Shown here: piece by piece, positions 8,173 to 15,954 of the stretch
How positions within the stretch are numbered: the stretch's first letter is position 1
How the letters are laid out: each line of letters opens with the position of its first letter
NCBI GenBank assembly: GCA_020849655.1
Contig: JADLFU010000093.1
Coordinates: 1-52,030, forward strand
DNA: 52,030 nt
Source of the DNA: Polyangiaceae bacterium
Lineage (GTDB): Bacteria > Myxococcota_A > Polyangia > Polyangiales > Polyangiaceae
Direction of reading: 5' to 3'
The notes under the pieces: model-generated
What the model saw: the letters and a program-made list of their open reading frames with translations, nothing else
Database searches by the model: none
Told to the model about the DNA's origin: nothing
Translations under genes and position numbers: made by a program

Positions 8173-10579
8173 CTGGTTGAAGGCCTCTGCGATGGGCGCG
8201 GCGACGGTGGCGGCGAGCCGCCTCGCCGAGGGCGCCGCCAAGTCGAAGGCGCGGCTCGCCTCGCCGCACGCGCGGGAGGAGGGCGGCGTCGTCTGGGACA
8301 AGGCCCCCTGCCGGTTCTGCGGCACGGGCTGCCACGTGCAGGTCGGCGTCGAGGCCGGCCGCGTCGTCGCCATCCAGGGCGACCAGCACGCCGAGGTCAA
8401 CAGGGGCCTCTTGTGCGTGAAGGGTTACCACGTCGGCCTCGCGCTGTATGGCAAGGACCGCCTGACGAAGCCAAGGCTGCGCAAGGGCGACGAGCTGGTG
8501 CCGATCTCCTGGGACGACGCCATCGAGATCATCGCGAAGCGCGTGGTGGCCAACCCGGCCGGCTTCGCGATGTATGGGAGCGGCCAGTGGACCATCCCCG
8601 AGGGGTACGCGGCGCAGAAGCTGATGAAGGCGGGCATCGCCAACAACCAGATCGATCCCAACGCGCGCCTCTGCATGGCCTCGGCGGTCACCGGGTTCCT
8701 CGCGACGTACGGCGTCGACGAGCCGGCCGGCTGCTACGACGATCTCGACAGGGCGGACGTCGTCGTGCTGTGGGGCAACAACCCCGCCGAGATGCACCCC
8801 GTCCTGTTCTCCCGGCTGATGGACCGGCGGAGCCGCGGCGAGAAGGTCGTGCTCATCGACCTCACCACGCGCCACACCCGGTCGAGCGCGTTCGCCGATC
8901 ACGTGATGCTGTTCAAGCCGAACACCGACCTCGCCGTCGCGAACGGCATCGCGCACCTGCTGCTCGCGCGCGGCACCTATGACAAGGGGTTCGTGGAGCG
9001 CCACTGCGCGTTCCGCGCGCTCGGTGACAAGCCGACGCTCGAGGGCGACCCCATCTCCTTCGACGACTACAGGGCGCGGATGGCCGCGTACACCCCGGAG
9101 AAGGTGCAGGAGATCTCGGGCGTGCCCGCCGCCAGCATCCGCCTGCTCGCCGACCTGTTCGGCGACCGGACCCTCCGCATCACCAGCCTCTGGTGCATGG
9201 GGATGAACCAGCACACGCGGGGCACGGCGATCAACGCGCTGGTGCACGGCGTGCACCTGCTGAGCGGCCACTTCGGCAAGCCCGGCGACGCGCCGACCAG
9301 CCTGACCGGGCAGCCGTCGGCGTGCGGCACGGTGCGCGAGGTCGGCACGCTGGCGCACGGGCTGCCCGGCGGGCTCGTCGTCACGAACGACGCGCACCGG
9401 AGGGAGGCCGAGGAGATCTGGAACCTCCCGCCCGGGCGCATCCAGGCGAAGCCCGGGTACCACACGGTCGAGCTGTGGCGGCGGTTCTCGACCCCGAAGG
9501 AGCAGGGCGGCGACATCGACACGATCTGGGTGCAGGTCACCAACCCCGCGCAGTCGCTCCCCAACGTGCACGCGCTGGTCGACGCGAGCCGCAAGCTGCC
9601 CGGCAAGTTCCTCATCGTGTCGGACGTCTACCCGACGCAGACCGTCCGCCTCGCCGACCTGGTGCTCCCGTCGGCGATGTGGGTCGAGAAGAACGGGATG
9701 GTGGGCAACTCGGAGCGCCGCACGCAACAGTGGTTCAAGATGGTCGACCCGCCGGGCGACGCCCGCCCCGACGTCTGGCAGACGCTCGCGGTGGCGCGCA
9801 AGCTGTACGACCTCGGCGTGCCGGGGATGAAGGACAAGGACGGCAAGTTCCTGTTTCACCTGGAGCGCGACGGCAAGGAGGTGCGCTTCTGGGAGTACGA
9901 TCGCTTCCACGACGTCAACGTCGACGAGGCGCTGTTCGAGGAGTACCGGCGCTTCACGCGGTTCAAGCACAAGGATCTCGCGCCGTACTCGGAGTACGTG
10001 AAGGCGCGCGGGATGCGGTGGCCCGTCGTGGAGCAGCCCGACCACACGTGGCGCGAGACGAAGTTCCGCTTCGCGGAGTTCGACGATCCGTACGTGAAGA
10101 AGGGCGCTGGCGTCGAGTTCTACCACTCGACCACGAAGGACGGCCGCGCCCAGATCTGGTTTCACCCGTACGAGCCGCCCCCCGAGTCGCCGGACGCCGA
10201 GTATCCCTTCTGGCTGTGCACGGGCCGCGTCGTCGAGCACTGGCACACCGGCTCGATGACGATGCGCATCCCCCAGCTGCACCGCGCGATGCCGCAGGCG
10301 TACGTCGAGATCAACCGCGACGACGCGCGTCGCCTCCGCATCCAGAGCGGCGACGTCGTCACGCTCGAGTCGCGGCGGGGCAAGCTCGACCTGCCCGCGT
10401 GGGTCGACGGGCGCGGGAGCCCGGTCCCGGGGAGCGTGTTCGTGCCCTTCTTCGACGAGACGCTGCTGATCAACCGGCTGACGCTGGAGGCGCACGATCC
10501 CTTCTCGAAGCAGCCCGACTACAAGAAGTGCGCGGTCAAGCTGACGAAGCGCGCGCCCGCCGCCGGGAAGCCGCGATGA
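8159..10579 (+). CDS. napA: NapA, periplasmic nitrate reductase catalytic subunit
   Basis: 806 residues (E. coli NapA is 828). The start is the GTG at 8159, preceded by GGAAGGAG (from 8142) inside napD. A Tat signal (VDRRDWLKAS) leads to the [4Fe-4S] motif Cys51, Cys54, Cys58 and Cys86. The NARLCMAS motif contains Cys172, the expected molybdenum ligand of the Nap type. Molybdopterin-domain blocks follow, including VVLWGNNPAEMHP, and the C-terminal cofactor-binding domain has TGRVVEHWHTGSMT. It reduces nitrate to nitrite in the periplasm. Related assimilatory or formate-type enzymes are less likely because napD, napB and napF neighbours are all present. Its stop overlaps the next start (ATGA). 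Confidence 0.95.
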   Translation: MDRRDWLKASAMGAATVAASRLAEGAAKSKARLASPHAREEGGVVWDKAPCRFCGTGCHVQVGVEAGRVVAIQGDQHAEVNRGLLCVKGYHVGLALYGKDRLTKPRLRKGDELVPISWDDAIEIIAKRVVANPAGFAMYGSGQWTIPEGYAAQKLMKAGIANNQIDPNARLCMASAVTGFLATYGVDEPAGCYDDLDRADVVVLWGNNPAEMHPVLFSRLMDRRSRGEKVVLIDLTTRHTRSSAFADHVMLFKPNTDLAVANGIAHLLLARGTYDKGFVERHCAFRALGDKPTLEGDPISFDDYRARMAAYTPEKVQEISGVPAASIRLLADLFGDRTLRITSLWCMGMNQHTRGTAINALVHGVHLLSGHFGKPGDAPTSLTGQPSACGTVREVGTLAHGLPGGLVVTNDAHRREAEEIWNLPPGRIQAKPGYHTVELWRRFSTPKEQGGDIDTIWVQVTNPAQSLPNVHALVDASRKLPGKFLIVSDVYPTQTVRLADLVLPSAMWVEKNGMVGNSERRTQQWFKMVDPPGDARPDVWQTLAVARKLYDLGVPGMKDKDGKFLFHLERDGKEVRFWEYDRFHDVNVDEALFEEYRRFTRFKHKDLAPYSEYVKARGMRWPVVEQPDHTWRETKFRFAEFDDPYVKKGAGVEFYHSTTKDGRAQIWFHPYEPPPESPDAEYPFWLCTGRVVEHWHTGSMTMRIPQLHRAMPQAYVEINRDDARRLRIQSGDVVTLESRRGKLDLPAWVDGRGSPVPGSVFVPFFDETLLINRLTLEAHDPFSKQPDYKKCAVKLTKRAPAAGKPR

Positions 10580-11355
10580 CCGCGGATGGGTCAGAGGGCG
10601 CGGCGCGGCGCGTGGCGCACGTGGCGGCGGCGCTGGCGCTCGGGCTCGCGTTCGTCGGATTCCTCCGCGGAGTGCGCGACACAGGTCTGCACGTGTCCGC
10701 CCCGAGGCCGGCGCCCGCGGTGTCGTACGCGCCGGCGCCGGGGTACGCGGAGCTGAGGCAGGTGCAGCGTGGGCCCAACGCGCGCCTGTACGACGCGGCG
10801 TTCCCGGCGCTGTCGCGCGACCTCCCCTCGGCGCACGACGAGGTGAGGCAGACCAAGGAGGACCGGGAGGCCGCCGTCGGCGCCCGCGCCCGCCGGCGCG
10901 CGTACGACGGCGCGCCGCCCACGATCCCGCACGCCGTCGATCAGCAACGACAGCCGCCGTGCCTCGCGTGCCACGGGTCCGGCGCGAAGGTGGCGGGCAA
11001 GGTGGCGACGCGGATGAGCCACGCGCGCCATGACAACTGTCTTCAGTGTCATGTGGTCGACTCCGACCCCCGGCCAGGCGCGCCGCGGGTGGCCGCCCCC
11101 GACAACGGCTTCGTCGGGCTGGCGAGCCCGACCCGGGGCGCCCGCGCGTACGACGGCGCGCCGCCGACCATCCCCCACTCCACGCTGATGCGCGAGCAGT
11201 GCGGGAGCTGCCACGGCGTGGCCGGGCTCCACGGGATGCGCTCGACCCATGCGCACCGCCAGAGCTGCACGCAGTGCCACGCGCCGTCGGCGACGCTCGA
11301 TCAGCGGGAGATCACGGGCGCGGCGGGGCCCGCGGGGTGGAGCCCGGTGCCGTGA
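10576..11355 (+). CDS. napB: NapB-like cytochrome with duplicated diheme module (tetraheme)
   Basis: 259 residues. An N-terminal membrane or signal segment (residues 14-30) is followed by two NapB-like modules. The first has RAYDGAPPTIPH at 108-119 with CLACH (129) and CLQCH (155). The second has the same RAYDGAPPTIPH at 190-201 with CGSCH (209) and CTQCH (231). Canonical NapB is a small diheme protein of one such module, so this gene looks like an internal duplication or a fusion of two NapB-type domains. Its place directly after napA fits the role of electron donor to NapA. ATGA overlap with napA and GTGA overlap with the next gene indicate translational coupling. Confidence 0.85.
   Translation: MTADGSEGAARRVAHVAAALALGLAFVGFLRGVRDTGLHVSAPRPAPAVSYAPAPGYAELRQVQRGPNARLYDAAFPALSRDLPSAHDEVRQTKEDREAAVGARARRRAYDGAPPTIPHAVDQQRQPPCLACHGSGAKVAGKVATRMSHARHDNCLQCHVVDSDPRPGAPRVAAPDNGFVGLASPTRGARAYDGAPPTIPHSTLMREQCGSCHGVAGLHGMRSTHAHRQSCTQCHAPSATLDQREITGAAGPAGWSPVP
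10897..11165 (+). repeat. 23-bp exact direct repeat (10897-10919 and 11143-11165)
   Basis: The two copies are identical over 23 bases, lie 246 bases (82 codons) apart and encode the shared AYDGAPP segment of the two NapB modules. Near-perfect identity at the DNA level, including third positions, hints at a fairly recent duplication or continuing gene conversion, although extreme GC bias also limits codon choice. Confidence 0.8.
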
Positions 11356-11792
11356 GCGGCGACCGGATCACCCGGCGCGGGCTGCTCGGGCTGCTCGACC
11401 GCCGCCCGCCCGCGCCCGCCGGGTTCTCGCTCGGCGACTTCTACCGCGGCAGGGCGCCCACCGACGCGCTGCCGACGTTCTCGCTGCGCGAGGGGCTCCC
11501 GGTCGTGCAGACGTCCGACGTCGGCGTCGAGCGCGGCGCCGCGCGCCCTCCCTGGGCCGCGGGCGAGGTCACGCCGATCGACGGCGTCGTGCGCGTCCGC
11601 GGGTATGCGTGCCTCGAGCACCAGGGGTCAGCGTGCTCGGTGTGCAAGGAGCGCTGCCCCGAGGACGGCGCGATCCGCGTCGACGCCGGGCGCCCCACGG
11701 TCGTCGCGGAGCGCTGCACGGGGTGCGGGGCGTGCGTCAGCGCCTGCCCCGCGCCCGTCAACGGGTTCGACATCGTGCCGAGGGGCGCGTGA
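11352..11792 (+). CDS. napF: NapF-like ferredoxin
   Basis: 146 residues from the GTG that overlaps the napB stop. The N-terminus ITRRGLLGLLDRR resembles the Arg-rich start of NapF. Two [4Fe-4S] sites are visible: Cys87/95/98/102 (ending KERCP) and Cys122/125/128/132 (CTGCGACVSACP). E. coli NapF is a cytoplasmic ferredoxin that interacts with NapA during maturation and carries more clusters; this protein has only two. It is fourth in the napDAB operon, which supports the naming. GTGA overlap with the next gene. Confidence 0.78.
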   Translation: MSGDRITRRGLLGLLDRRPPAPAGFSLGDFYRGRAPTDALPTFSLREGLPVVQTSDVGVERGAARPPWAAGEVTPIDGVVRVRGYACLEHQGSACSVCKERCPEDGAIRVDAGRPTVVAERCTGCGACVSACPAPVNGFDIVPRGA

Positions 11793-12100
11793 CCGACGAC
11801 GCGCCGCTGCCGCCGCTCGCGGACGCGGTCATCACCTCCGACGAGGTCGCCGCGCTGCTCGACGACGTGGCCCGCGCCGCCACGCTGCTCGGCCACTCCG
11901 TGAAGGGCGGCGCCCGCGACCGGGCGGCGGGCAGCGGGGCGTCGCTCATCGCGGACGGCGCCCGGCTGCTCACGGGCGAGGTGCTCGGGCTGCAGCTGCG
12001 CTACTTGCACGACGGCAAGGAGTGGTGGGACACCCTGCTCGCGCTGCCGGACGGCAGGTTTCGGCTCGTGCGCATCGAGCAGCGGTACGGCGCCCAGTAG
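11789..12100 (+). CDS. Small conserved-looking protein at the end of the nap operon, unknown
   Basis: 103 residues from a GTG overlapping the ferredoxin stop. No signal peptide, Cys or membrane segment is visible. The sequence suggests an N-terminal helix (TSDEVAALLDDVARAATLLG), a charged loop and a C-terminal beta region (GLQLRYLHDGKEWWDTLL, GRFRLVRIEQRY). Tight coupling to napF argues that it takes part in nitrate reductase maturation or in handling the ferredoxin. I cannot assign a family. It converges with the CHAP-like gene only 11 bases away. Confidence 0.7.
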   Translation: MTDDAPLPPLADAVITSDEVAALLDDVARAATLLGHSVKGGARDRAAGSGASLIADGARLLTGEVLGLQLRYLHDGKEWWDTLLALPDGRFRLVRIEQRYGAQ

Positions 12101-12111
12101 CTCCTAGGCGG

Positions 12112-13755
12112 TCAGCCGCGCCGACGCCGGCGCGCGAGGAGCCCGAGCGCGACCAGCCCGGCCTCCCACGCGCCCGGAGCGCCGCCCGTCGAGCAGCCGC
12201 TCTCGCTCGCGGTGTCATCGCTGCCGGCGAGGCTCACCGTCGCGACGCCTCGCTCATCGGACTTGGCAGCGCCCGCGCCTGCCTTGCCCCCGGCGCCAGA
12301 GGCGGCGGTCGCCTTCCCCGCCCCGCCCGCGCTCGCGCCCGCCTTGCCCGCGCTCGCCCCTGCCTTGCCCGCGCCTCCCACGCCCGGCTTGCCGCCCGCC
12401 CCCGCCGCGCCGCCCTGGCCGGCCGGCGGAGGGTCGACCTTCTCCGCGCACATCCAGTTGTCGAGCCAGGTGGAGGAGGTCTCCGCGTGGTCGAACCAGC
12501 GGACGCAGGTCTTGCCGTCGAGCCGCCCGGCGCTGCTCCACGTGAAGCGCCACGGAGCGCCCTTCGGCGTGCAGAGAAAGTCATCCTTCCACGCGTCGGC
12601 GTGCGCGTCGGCGCTCTCGGCGACGTTCGCGCAGTCCATCCCCGCGATCGGCCCCGACGCCGACCACTTCATCCCGAGCGGCGCGTCGCTGCAGAACACG
12701 TTGTCGCTCCAGGTGTCAGGGTCGCCCGGCTCGTTCACGCTCACGCACTCCTTGCCGTCGAGCCCCGCCGCGCCGTCCGCGCTGAAGGTGAACCCGCCGC
12801 TCGAGAACCGATGGACGGCGCTCGCGCACAGGTAGTTGTCACCCCACGATCCGCCCTGGTCGGCGGGCTCGCTCCAGTTGACACAGTCCTTTCCGGCCAC
12901 CGGCCCCGCGGACGACCAGGAGAAGGCGTACGGCGCCTGCTCGGGCAGGCAGAGGAAGTTGTCCTTCCACGCGTCGGCGTGCGGTTCGGCGCCCTCGGCG
13001 ACGTTCGTGCAAGTCATCCCGGCGACGGGCCCCGCGGCCGACCACTTCATCCCGAGGTCTTGCTTGGAGCAGAAGTTGTTGTCGCTCCAGGAGTCCGGAT
13101 CGCTCGGCTCGTTGACCGTCACGCAGCTCATCCCGGCCTCGGCGCCGTCGCACGAGAACGCGAACGCGCCCGCCTTCGTGTCGCAGGGGACGGGCGGCTT
13201 CGCGAGCGCCTTCAGCCGGTAGAACCCGTACGGCTTCAGGTTGTACGTGTGGATGGCGGAGGCCTTCTTCTCGTTGCCGTTGAAGTTGGAGTCCATCATC
13301 CACAGGGAGCCGTAGGCGTTCGGATCGCCGCTCGCGAGGTGGTCGACCGAGGCGACGTGGCCGTAGGGGTTGCCGCTCGTGGGCGGGTAGATCAGCAGAT
13401 CGTACGTCTGGGGCATCGTGCTGCCCCACTCGTGGCGATCCCAGGTGGCCGGATCGGGGCGCGCGGCGCTGCTCACCCAGTACATGCAGGCGCCGAGGTA
13501 CGCGCAGCTGCCGACGTCGCCCGACTGCACACCGGTCGGCTTCAACGCCACCTGGAAGCGGTTCTTGTAGAAGGTCTGCGCGCCGATGACGCACTGGCCG
13601 TCGCCGTAGCCGCTCCAGTCGCCCTGGGCCGTCACGGCCTCGGCGCGCGAGCCGAGGCGCTCTTCTTCGTCGCCGGGGGCGAGGTCTCCCGTGGAGCACG
13701 CCGCCCCCGCGAACACGACGAACAGCCACGCGGTGAGGGCGCGAGAGGGTGACAT
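12112..13755 (-). CDS. Surface protein: CHAP-like domain, six W-x-D-N...C modules, MYXO-CTERM tail
   Basis: 547 residues. A lipobox-like signal (VFAGAAC) precedes a domain of about 150 residues with GQC near its start and YGHVASVDH and DSNFNG later. That is the order of Cys, His and Asn seen in CHAP amidohydrolases, so peptidoglycan cleavage is possible. Six modules of about 40 residues follow, each with a Trp-x-Asp-Asn/Asp...Cys ending (WSDNNFC, WKDNFLC, WGDNYLC, then again WSDNVFC, WKDDFLC, WLDNWMC). A Gly/Ala/Lys spacer leads to a MYXO-CTERM-like tail (SGCSTGG, hydrophobic segment, RRRRRG). The start is the ATG at 13755; the TTG at 13791 coincides with a good -35 box. Whether the N-terminal Cys or the CHAP fold governs its location is open. 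Confidence 0.8.
   Translation of the reverse strand: MSPSRALTAWLFVVFAGAACSTGDLAPGDEEERLGSRAEAVTAQGDWSGYGDGQCVIGAQTFYKNRFQVALKPTGVQSGDVGSCAYLGACMYWVSSAARPDPATWDRHEWGSTMPQTYDLLIYPPTSGNPYGHVASVDHLASGDPNAYGSLWMMDSNFNGNEKKASAIHTYNLKPYGFYRLKALAKPPVPCDTKAGAFAFSCDGAEAGMSCVTVNEPSDPDSWSDNNFCSKQDLGMKWSAAGPVAGMTCTNVAEGAEPHADAWKDNFLCLPEQAPYAFSWSSAGPVAGKDCVNWSEPADQGGSWGDNYLCASAVHRFSSGGFTFSADGAAGLDGKECVSVNEPGDPDTWSDNVFCSDAPLGMKWSASGPIAGMDCANVAESADAHADAWKDDFLCTPKGAPWRFTWSSAGRLDGKTCVRWFDHAETSSTWLDNWMCAEKVDPPPAGQGGAAGAGGKPGVGGAGKAGASAGKAGASAGGAGKATAASGAGGKAGAGAAKSDERGVATVSLAGSDDTASESGCSTGGAPGAWEAGLVALGLLARRRRRG
12438..13180 (-). repeat. Duplicated three-module protein repeat
   Basis: The six Cys-ending modules of the CHAP-like protein are arranged as A-B-C-A-B-C. 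Modules 1 and 4 share S/D-DP-WSDN, modules 2 and 5 share LGMKWSA and HADAWKD, and modules 3 and 6 share FSWSSAG/FTWSSAG. A unit of about 123 residues (roughly 370 bases) has therefore been duplicated in tandem. Confidence 0.75.
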
Positions 13756-13761
13756 CCTCCG

Positions 13762-13791
13762 ATGGTAGGCCCCGCGCAGCGCCCCGGTCAA
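13762..13791 (-). promoter_or_regulatory. Putative sigma70-type promoter abutting the start codon
   Basis: Read on the minus strand: TTGACC, 18 bases, TACCAT, then only CGGAGG before the ATG at 13755. The -35 matches five of six consensus bases and the -10 four of six. Transcription would begin at or next to the A of ATG, giving a leaderless message, so the GGAGG here would not serve as a ribosome site. Confidence 0.45.
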
Positions 13792-13807
13792 CGCGGGGGG
13801 CCGCGCG

Positions 13808-14572
13808 TCAGCGCTCGCGCGACTCGTACACGTTGCCGGCCGGCATCTCGATGGCGGTCAGGAACCCCCCGTTGCCGCAGCCCGTGTCGATGCCGATCAC
13901 GTTCTCGCCCGCCCAGAGATCGCTCGGATCCTCGGGCGTGTACGACGAGAACTCCTGGGGGAGGAACTCGGTGACCGTGTGGCCGAAGATCACCGTCTTC
14001 CCGCGGTACTTGAGGAAGAACTCCTCGGTGCGAAGCCAGAGGATGGGCGTCTTGTCGTCGAGCGTCGACGGGTGCTCGAAGCCGTCGCCGGACGCCGCCT
14101 TCGTCAGCCCCGCGTGCACGTAGATGGCGTGGTCGTCCTCGTAGAAATAGGGGAGGCCGCGCATCCACGCGACGACGTCGGGCGGGAAGAACCGGCCCTT
14201 CAGCATCTCCTGCATCTCGTCGGGCGTGGGGGTCTCGTCGCTCGCGGGCTGCGGCTTGCCCACGAACGAGCGGTACGTCTGGAAGCACCCGTTGCCGGGC
14301 GGCAGCACGAACCCAGGCCACCCGTGGTCCACCACCTTCAGCCACGCGTCCTCGTGGTTGCCGCGCAGGGCGACGACGCGCGCCTTCGTCTGCGTCGGCA
14401 GCGCCCGGCGGACGTAGTCGATGAGCTCGGCCGACCTTGGGCCGCGGTCGAGGAAGTCACCGAGGAACACGATCGTGTCGTCGGCGTCGAGCAGCGGGAA
14501 GGTCGACAGCAGCTTGAACAGGTGGTCGAGCTCGCCGTGGATGTCACCGATCGCGAAGGTGCGCCCGCTCAT
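13808..14572 (-). CDS. PPP-family Ser/Thr protein phosphatase / metallophosphoesterase
   Basis: 254 residues with the bacterial PPP signature: GDIHGELDHL (residues 8-17), GDFLDRGPR, RGNHED, a later HAGL and FGHT. These supply the two-metal site of PrpA/PrpB/ApaH-type enzymes. Length fits a single catalytic domain without extra modules, and there is no signal peptide, so it is cytoplasmic. It may dephosphorylate Ser/Thr phosphoproteins, a plausible counterpart to Hanks-type kinases, or act on diadenosine polyphosphates; motifs alone do not decide. It is a single gene on this strand with 87 bases upstream. Confidence 0.88.
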   Translation of the reverse strand: MSGRTFAIGDIHGELDHLFKLLSTFPLLDADDTIVFLGDFLDRGPRSAELIDYVRRALPTQTKARVVALRGNHEDAWLKVVDHGWPGFVLPPGNGCFQTYRSFVGKPQPASDETPTPDEMQEMLKGRFFPPDVVAWMRGLPYFYEDDHAIYVHAGLTKAASGDGFEHPSTLDDKTPILWLRTEEFFLKYRGKTVIFGHTVTEFLPQEFSSYTPEDPSDLWAGENVIGIDTGCGNGGFLTAIEMPAGNVYESRER

Positions 14573-14659
14573 GCGGCCGACGAAGAGACCAGAGATCCGC
14601 CGCGAGCGGTAGGCCCACGTGCGGGCGAGCGGCCCAGCATGAACCTCGGGAGCCCACGC

Positions 14660-15391
14660 TCAGGGACAGCGCGGCGGCGCCCACGACCCCGTGACCGACG
14701 CGGCGAGCAGATCGATCCGCGACACCGTGCCGGCGAACGGCGCGCCGCCGACGATCCACGCGACGCCCGGCCGCGCGCTCACGAGGGCGCCCTGCGTCGC
14801 CGCGGGCACGGGCAGATCGCCGTCGGGCTGGAGCGTGTCCGACGACAGGAAGTGGAGCACGCCCGCGACGTCGAGCAGCGCGAAGCGATCACCCGCCACC
14901 TGGACGAAGGGCGTCGTCGTGCGCGCGAAGAGCTCGGGCCGGTGGACCGTCCTCCCGCGGTCCTCGAGCGTGAGCTTGCACAGGCCGGCGGCGACGCAGG
15001 TGCGTGAGGCGCGCCACCGGCCGAGATTGGGCAGCACCTCCGGCGCTGGATCGTCGCGCCTCCACGGCGCGGGGCCGGGCTCCTCGGGCTCGAAGGCGCC
15101 GTCACGCGCGCTCGCGCACCAGCGCTCGCCCGACGGCGCGCCGAGGCAGAACCTCACCGCGCCGTCGTCCGTGGCGACGGCGACGTCGAGGGCGCCGAAG
15201 GCCGCGAGCGCGGGCGGGAGGCACGCGGCAGCGGGTGGCCGCGGCGGAGGGGGAGCGGGTCGAGGCGACGGCCTGGTCGGCGCGGCGGCCGGTGGGACGT
15301 CGACGCTCGCCACGACGTCGCGCGCGCCGCCCGCGCCGCCGCACGCGGCCGCGGCCAAGATGAAGAACTGTTGCACCGGGAGCGCGCGCAC
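14660..15391 (-). CDS. Lipoprotein of unknown function
   Basis: 243 residues if translation starts at the GTG at 15391; a TTG at 15415 would add eight. The N-terminus ends in a lipobox (ILAAAAC). A Pro/Ala-rich linker (about residues 35-55) follows, then a mostly beta domain with scattered Cys (FCLG, RWCAS, RTCVAAGLCK, PPRCP). Short repeats such as VAGDRFALLDVAGVLHFL look like propeller or sheet strands, but no family signature is clear. Probably anchored in the envelope. It is divergent from the Lys-rich small protein gene at 15466. Confidence 0.65.
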   Translation of the reverse strand: MRALPVQQFFILAAAACGGAGGARDVVASVDVPPAAAPTRPSPRPAPPPPRPPAAACLPPALAAFGALDVAVATDDGAVRFCLGAPSGERWCASARDGAFEPEEPGPAPWRRDDPAPEVLPNLGRWRASRTCVAAGLCKLTLEDRGRTVHRPELFARTTTPFVQVAGDRFALLDVAGVLHFLSSDTLQPDGDLPVPAATQGALVSARPGVAWIVGGAPFAGTVSRIDLLAASVTGSWAPPRCP

Positions 15392-15420
15392 GATCGGCGA
15401 CGTAGGGTAGGGCAAGACGA

Positions 15421-15438
15421 GGCGGCAGTTGAGCCGCC
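15421..15438 (+). promoter_or_regulatory. Hairpin in the 5' leader of the small Lys-rich protein gene
   Basis: GGCGGC and GCCGCC pair perfectly around the loop AGTTGA. It lies 28 bases before the ATG at 15466 and just after a weak -10 (TAGGGT, 15403). A hairpin near the 5' end could protect the message or tune translation; this is inference. Confidence 0.35.
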
Positions 15439-15465
15439 CCGGACCCCAAAAGGAGACACCGAATC

Positions 15466-15870
15466 ATGTTCCGCAAGCTCGCCGTCGCCCTCGCCCTCGC
15501 CCTCTCGACCGCCTCGCTGTCGACCGTCGCGCTCGCCGATCACGGCCAGCCGCACGCCGGCGCGCGCGCGGAGAAGGACGGCAAGCGCGAGAAGAAGTTC
15601 CCCGTCGAGGCCGCCAAGTTCAAGAAGCACGTCGACACCCGCATCGAGAAGGTCAAGGCCCGCGTCGAGAAGCACATCACCGACAAGAAGGTCTCCGAGG
15701 AGAAGGCGAAGGAGATCCGCGAGCGGCTCGCGAAGGGCATCGCGAAGGTCAACGCCGAGGTCGACAAGGCGACCGCCGACGGCTCGGTGACGAAGGACGA
15801 GGCGAAGCAGGTGCACCTCGCGATGCGAGAGATGCACCCGCACAAGCGCCACGCGAAGAAGCCCGCGTGA
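15466..15870 (+). CDS. Small exported Lys/Glu-rich helical protein
   Basis: 134 residues. A clear signal peptide (cleavage after VALA) precedes a charged, almost wholly helical mature part rich in Lys, Glu, Ala and Arg. It contains two similar stretches around VDTRIEKVKARVEKHI and AKVNAEVDKATADG. The end is His/Lys-rich (HPHKRHAKK), which could bind metal or nucleic acid. The ribosome site AAGGAG lies 10 bases before the ATG, one of the few clear ones in the window. The helical, low-complexity periplasmic design recalls Spy-like or DUF-type stress proteins, but no signature motif is present. Confidence 0.75.
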   Translation: MFRKLAVALALALSTASLSTVALADHGQPHAGARAEKDGKREKKFPVEAAKFKKHVDTRIEKVKARVEKHITDKKVSEEKAKEIRERLAKGIAKVNAEVDKATADGSVTKDEAKQVHLAMREMHPHKRHAKKPA

Positions 15871-15907
15871 CGCACGACGCCTGACGCCGCGCGCTCGAGC
15901 GGCTGCC

Positions 15908-15940
15908 CGCGGGGCGAGGTCGATGAGACCCCGCCCCGCG
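15908..15940. terminator. Bidirectional terminator hairpin between convergent genes
   Basis: Two 14-base arms (15908-15921 and 15927-15940) pair with a single mismatch around the loop GATGA. The stem is almost all G/C and sits in the 84-base gap between the stops at 15870 and 15955. There is no U-tract on either side, so it is a strong hairpin rather than a textbook intrinsic terminator. Confidence 0.6.
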
Positions 15941-15954
15941 TGTCGCGTCCCACC

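Noticed and set aside
7202-10495. A 1097-codon open frame antisense to napA and the neighbouring nap genes
   Set aside because: High GC leaves few stops on the opposite strand. The translation is Arg/Leu/Val/His-rich without domains, while the napA strand has all expected motifs.
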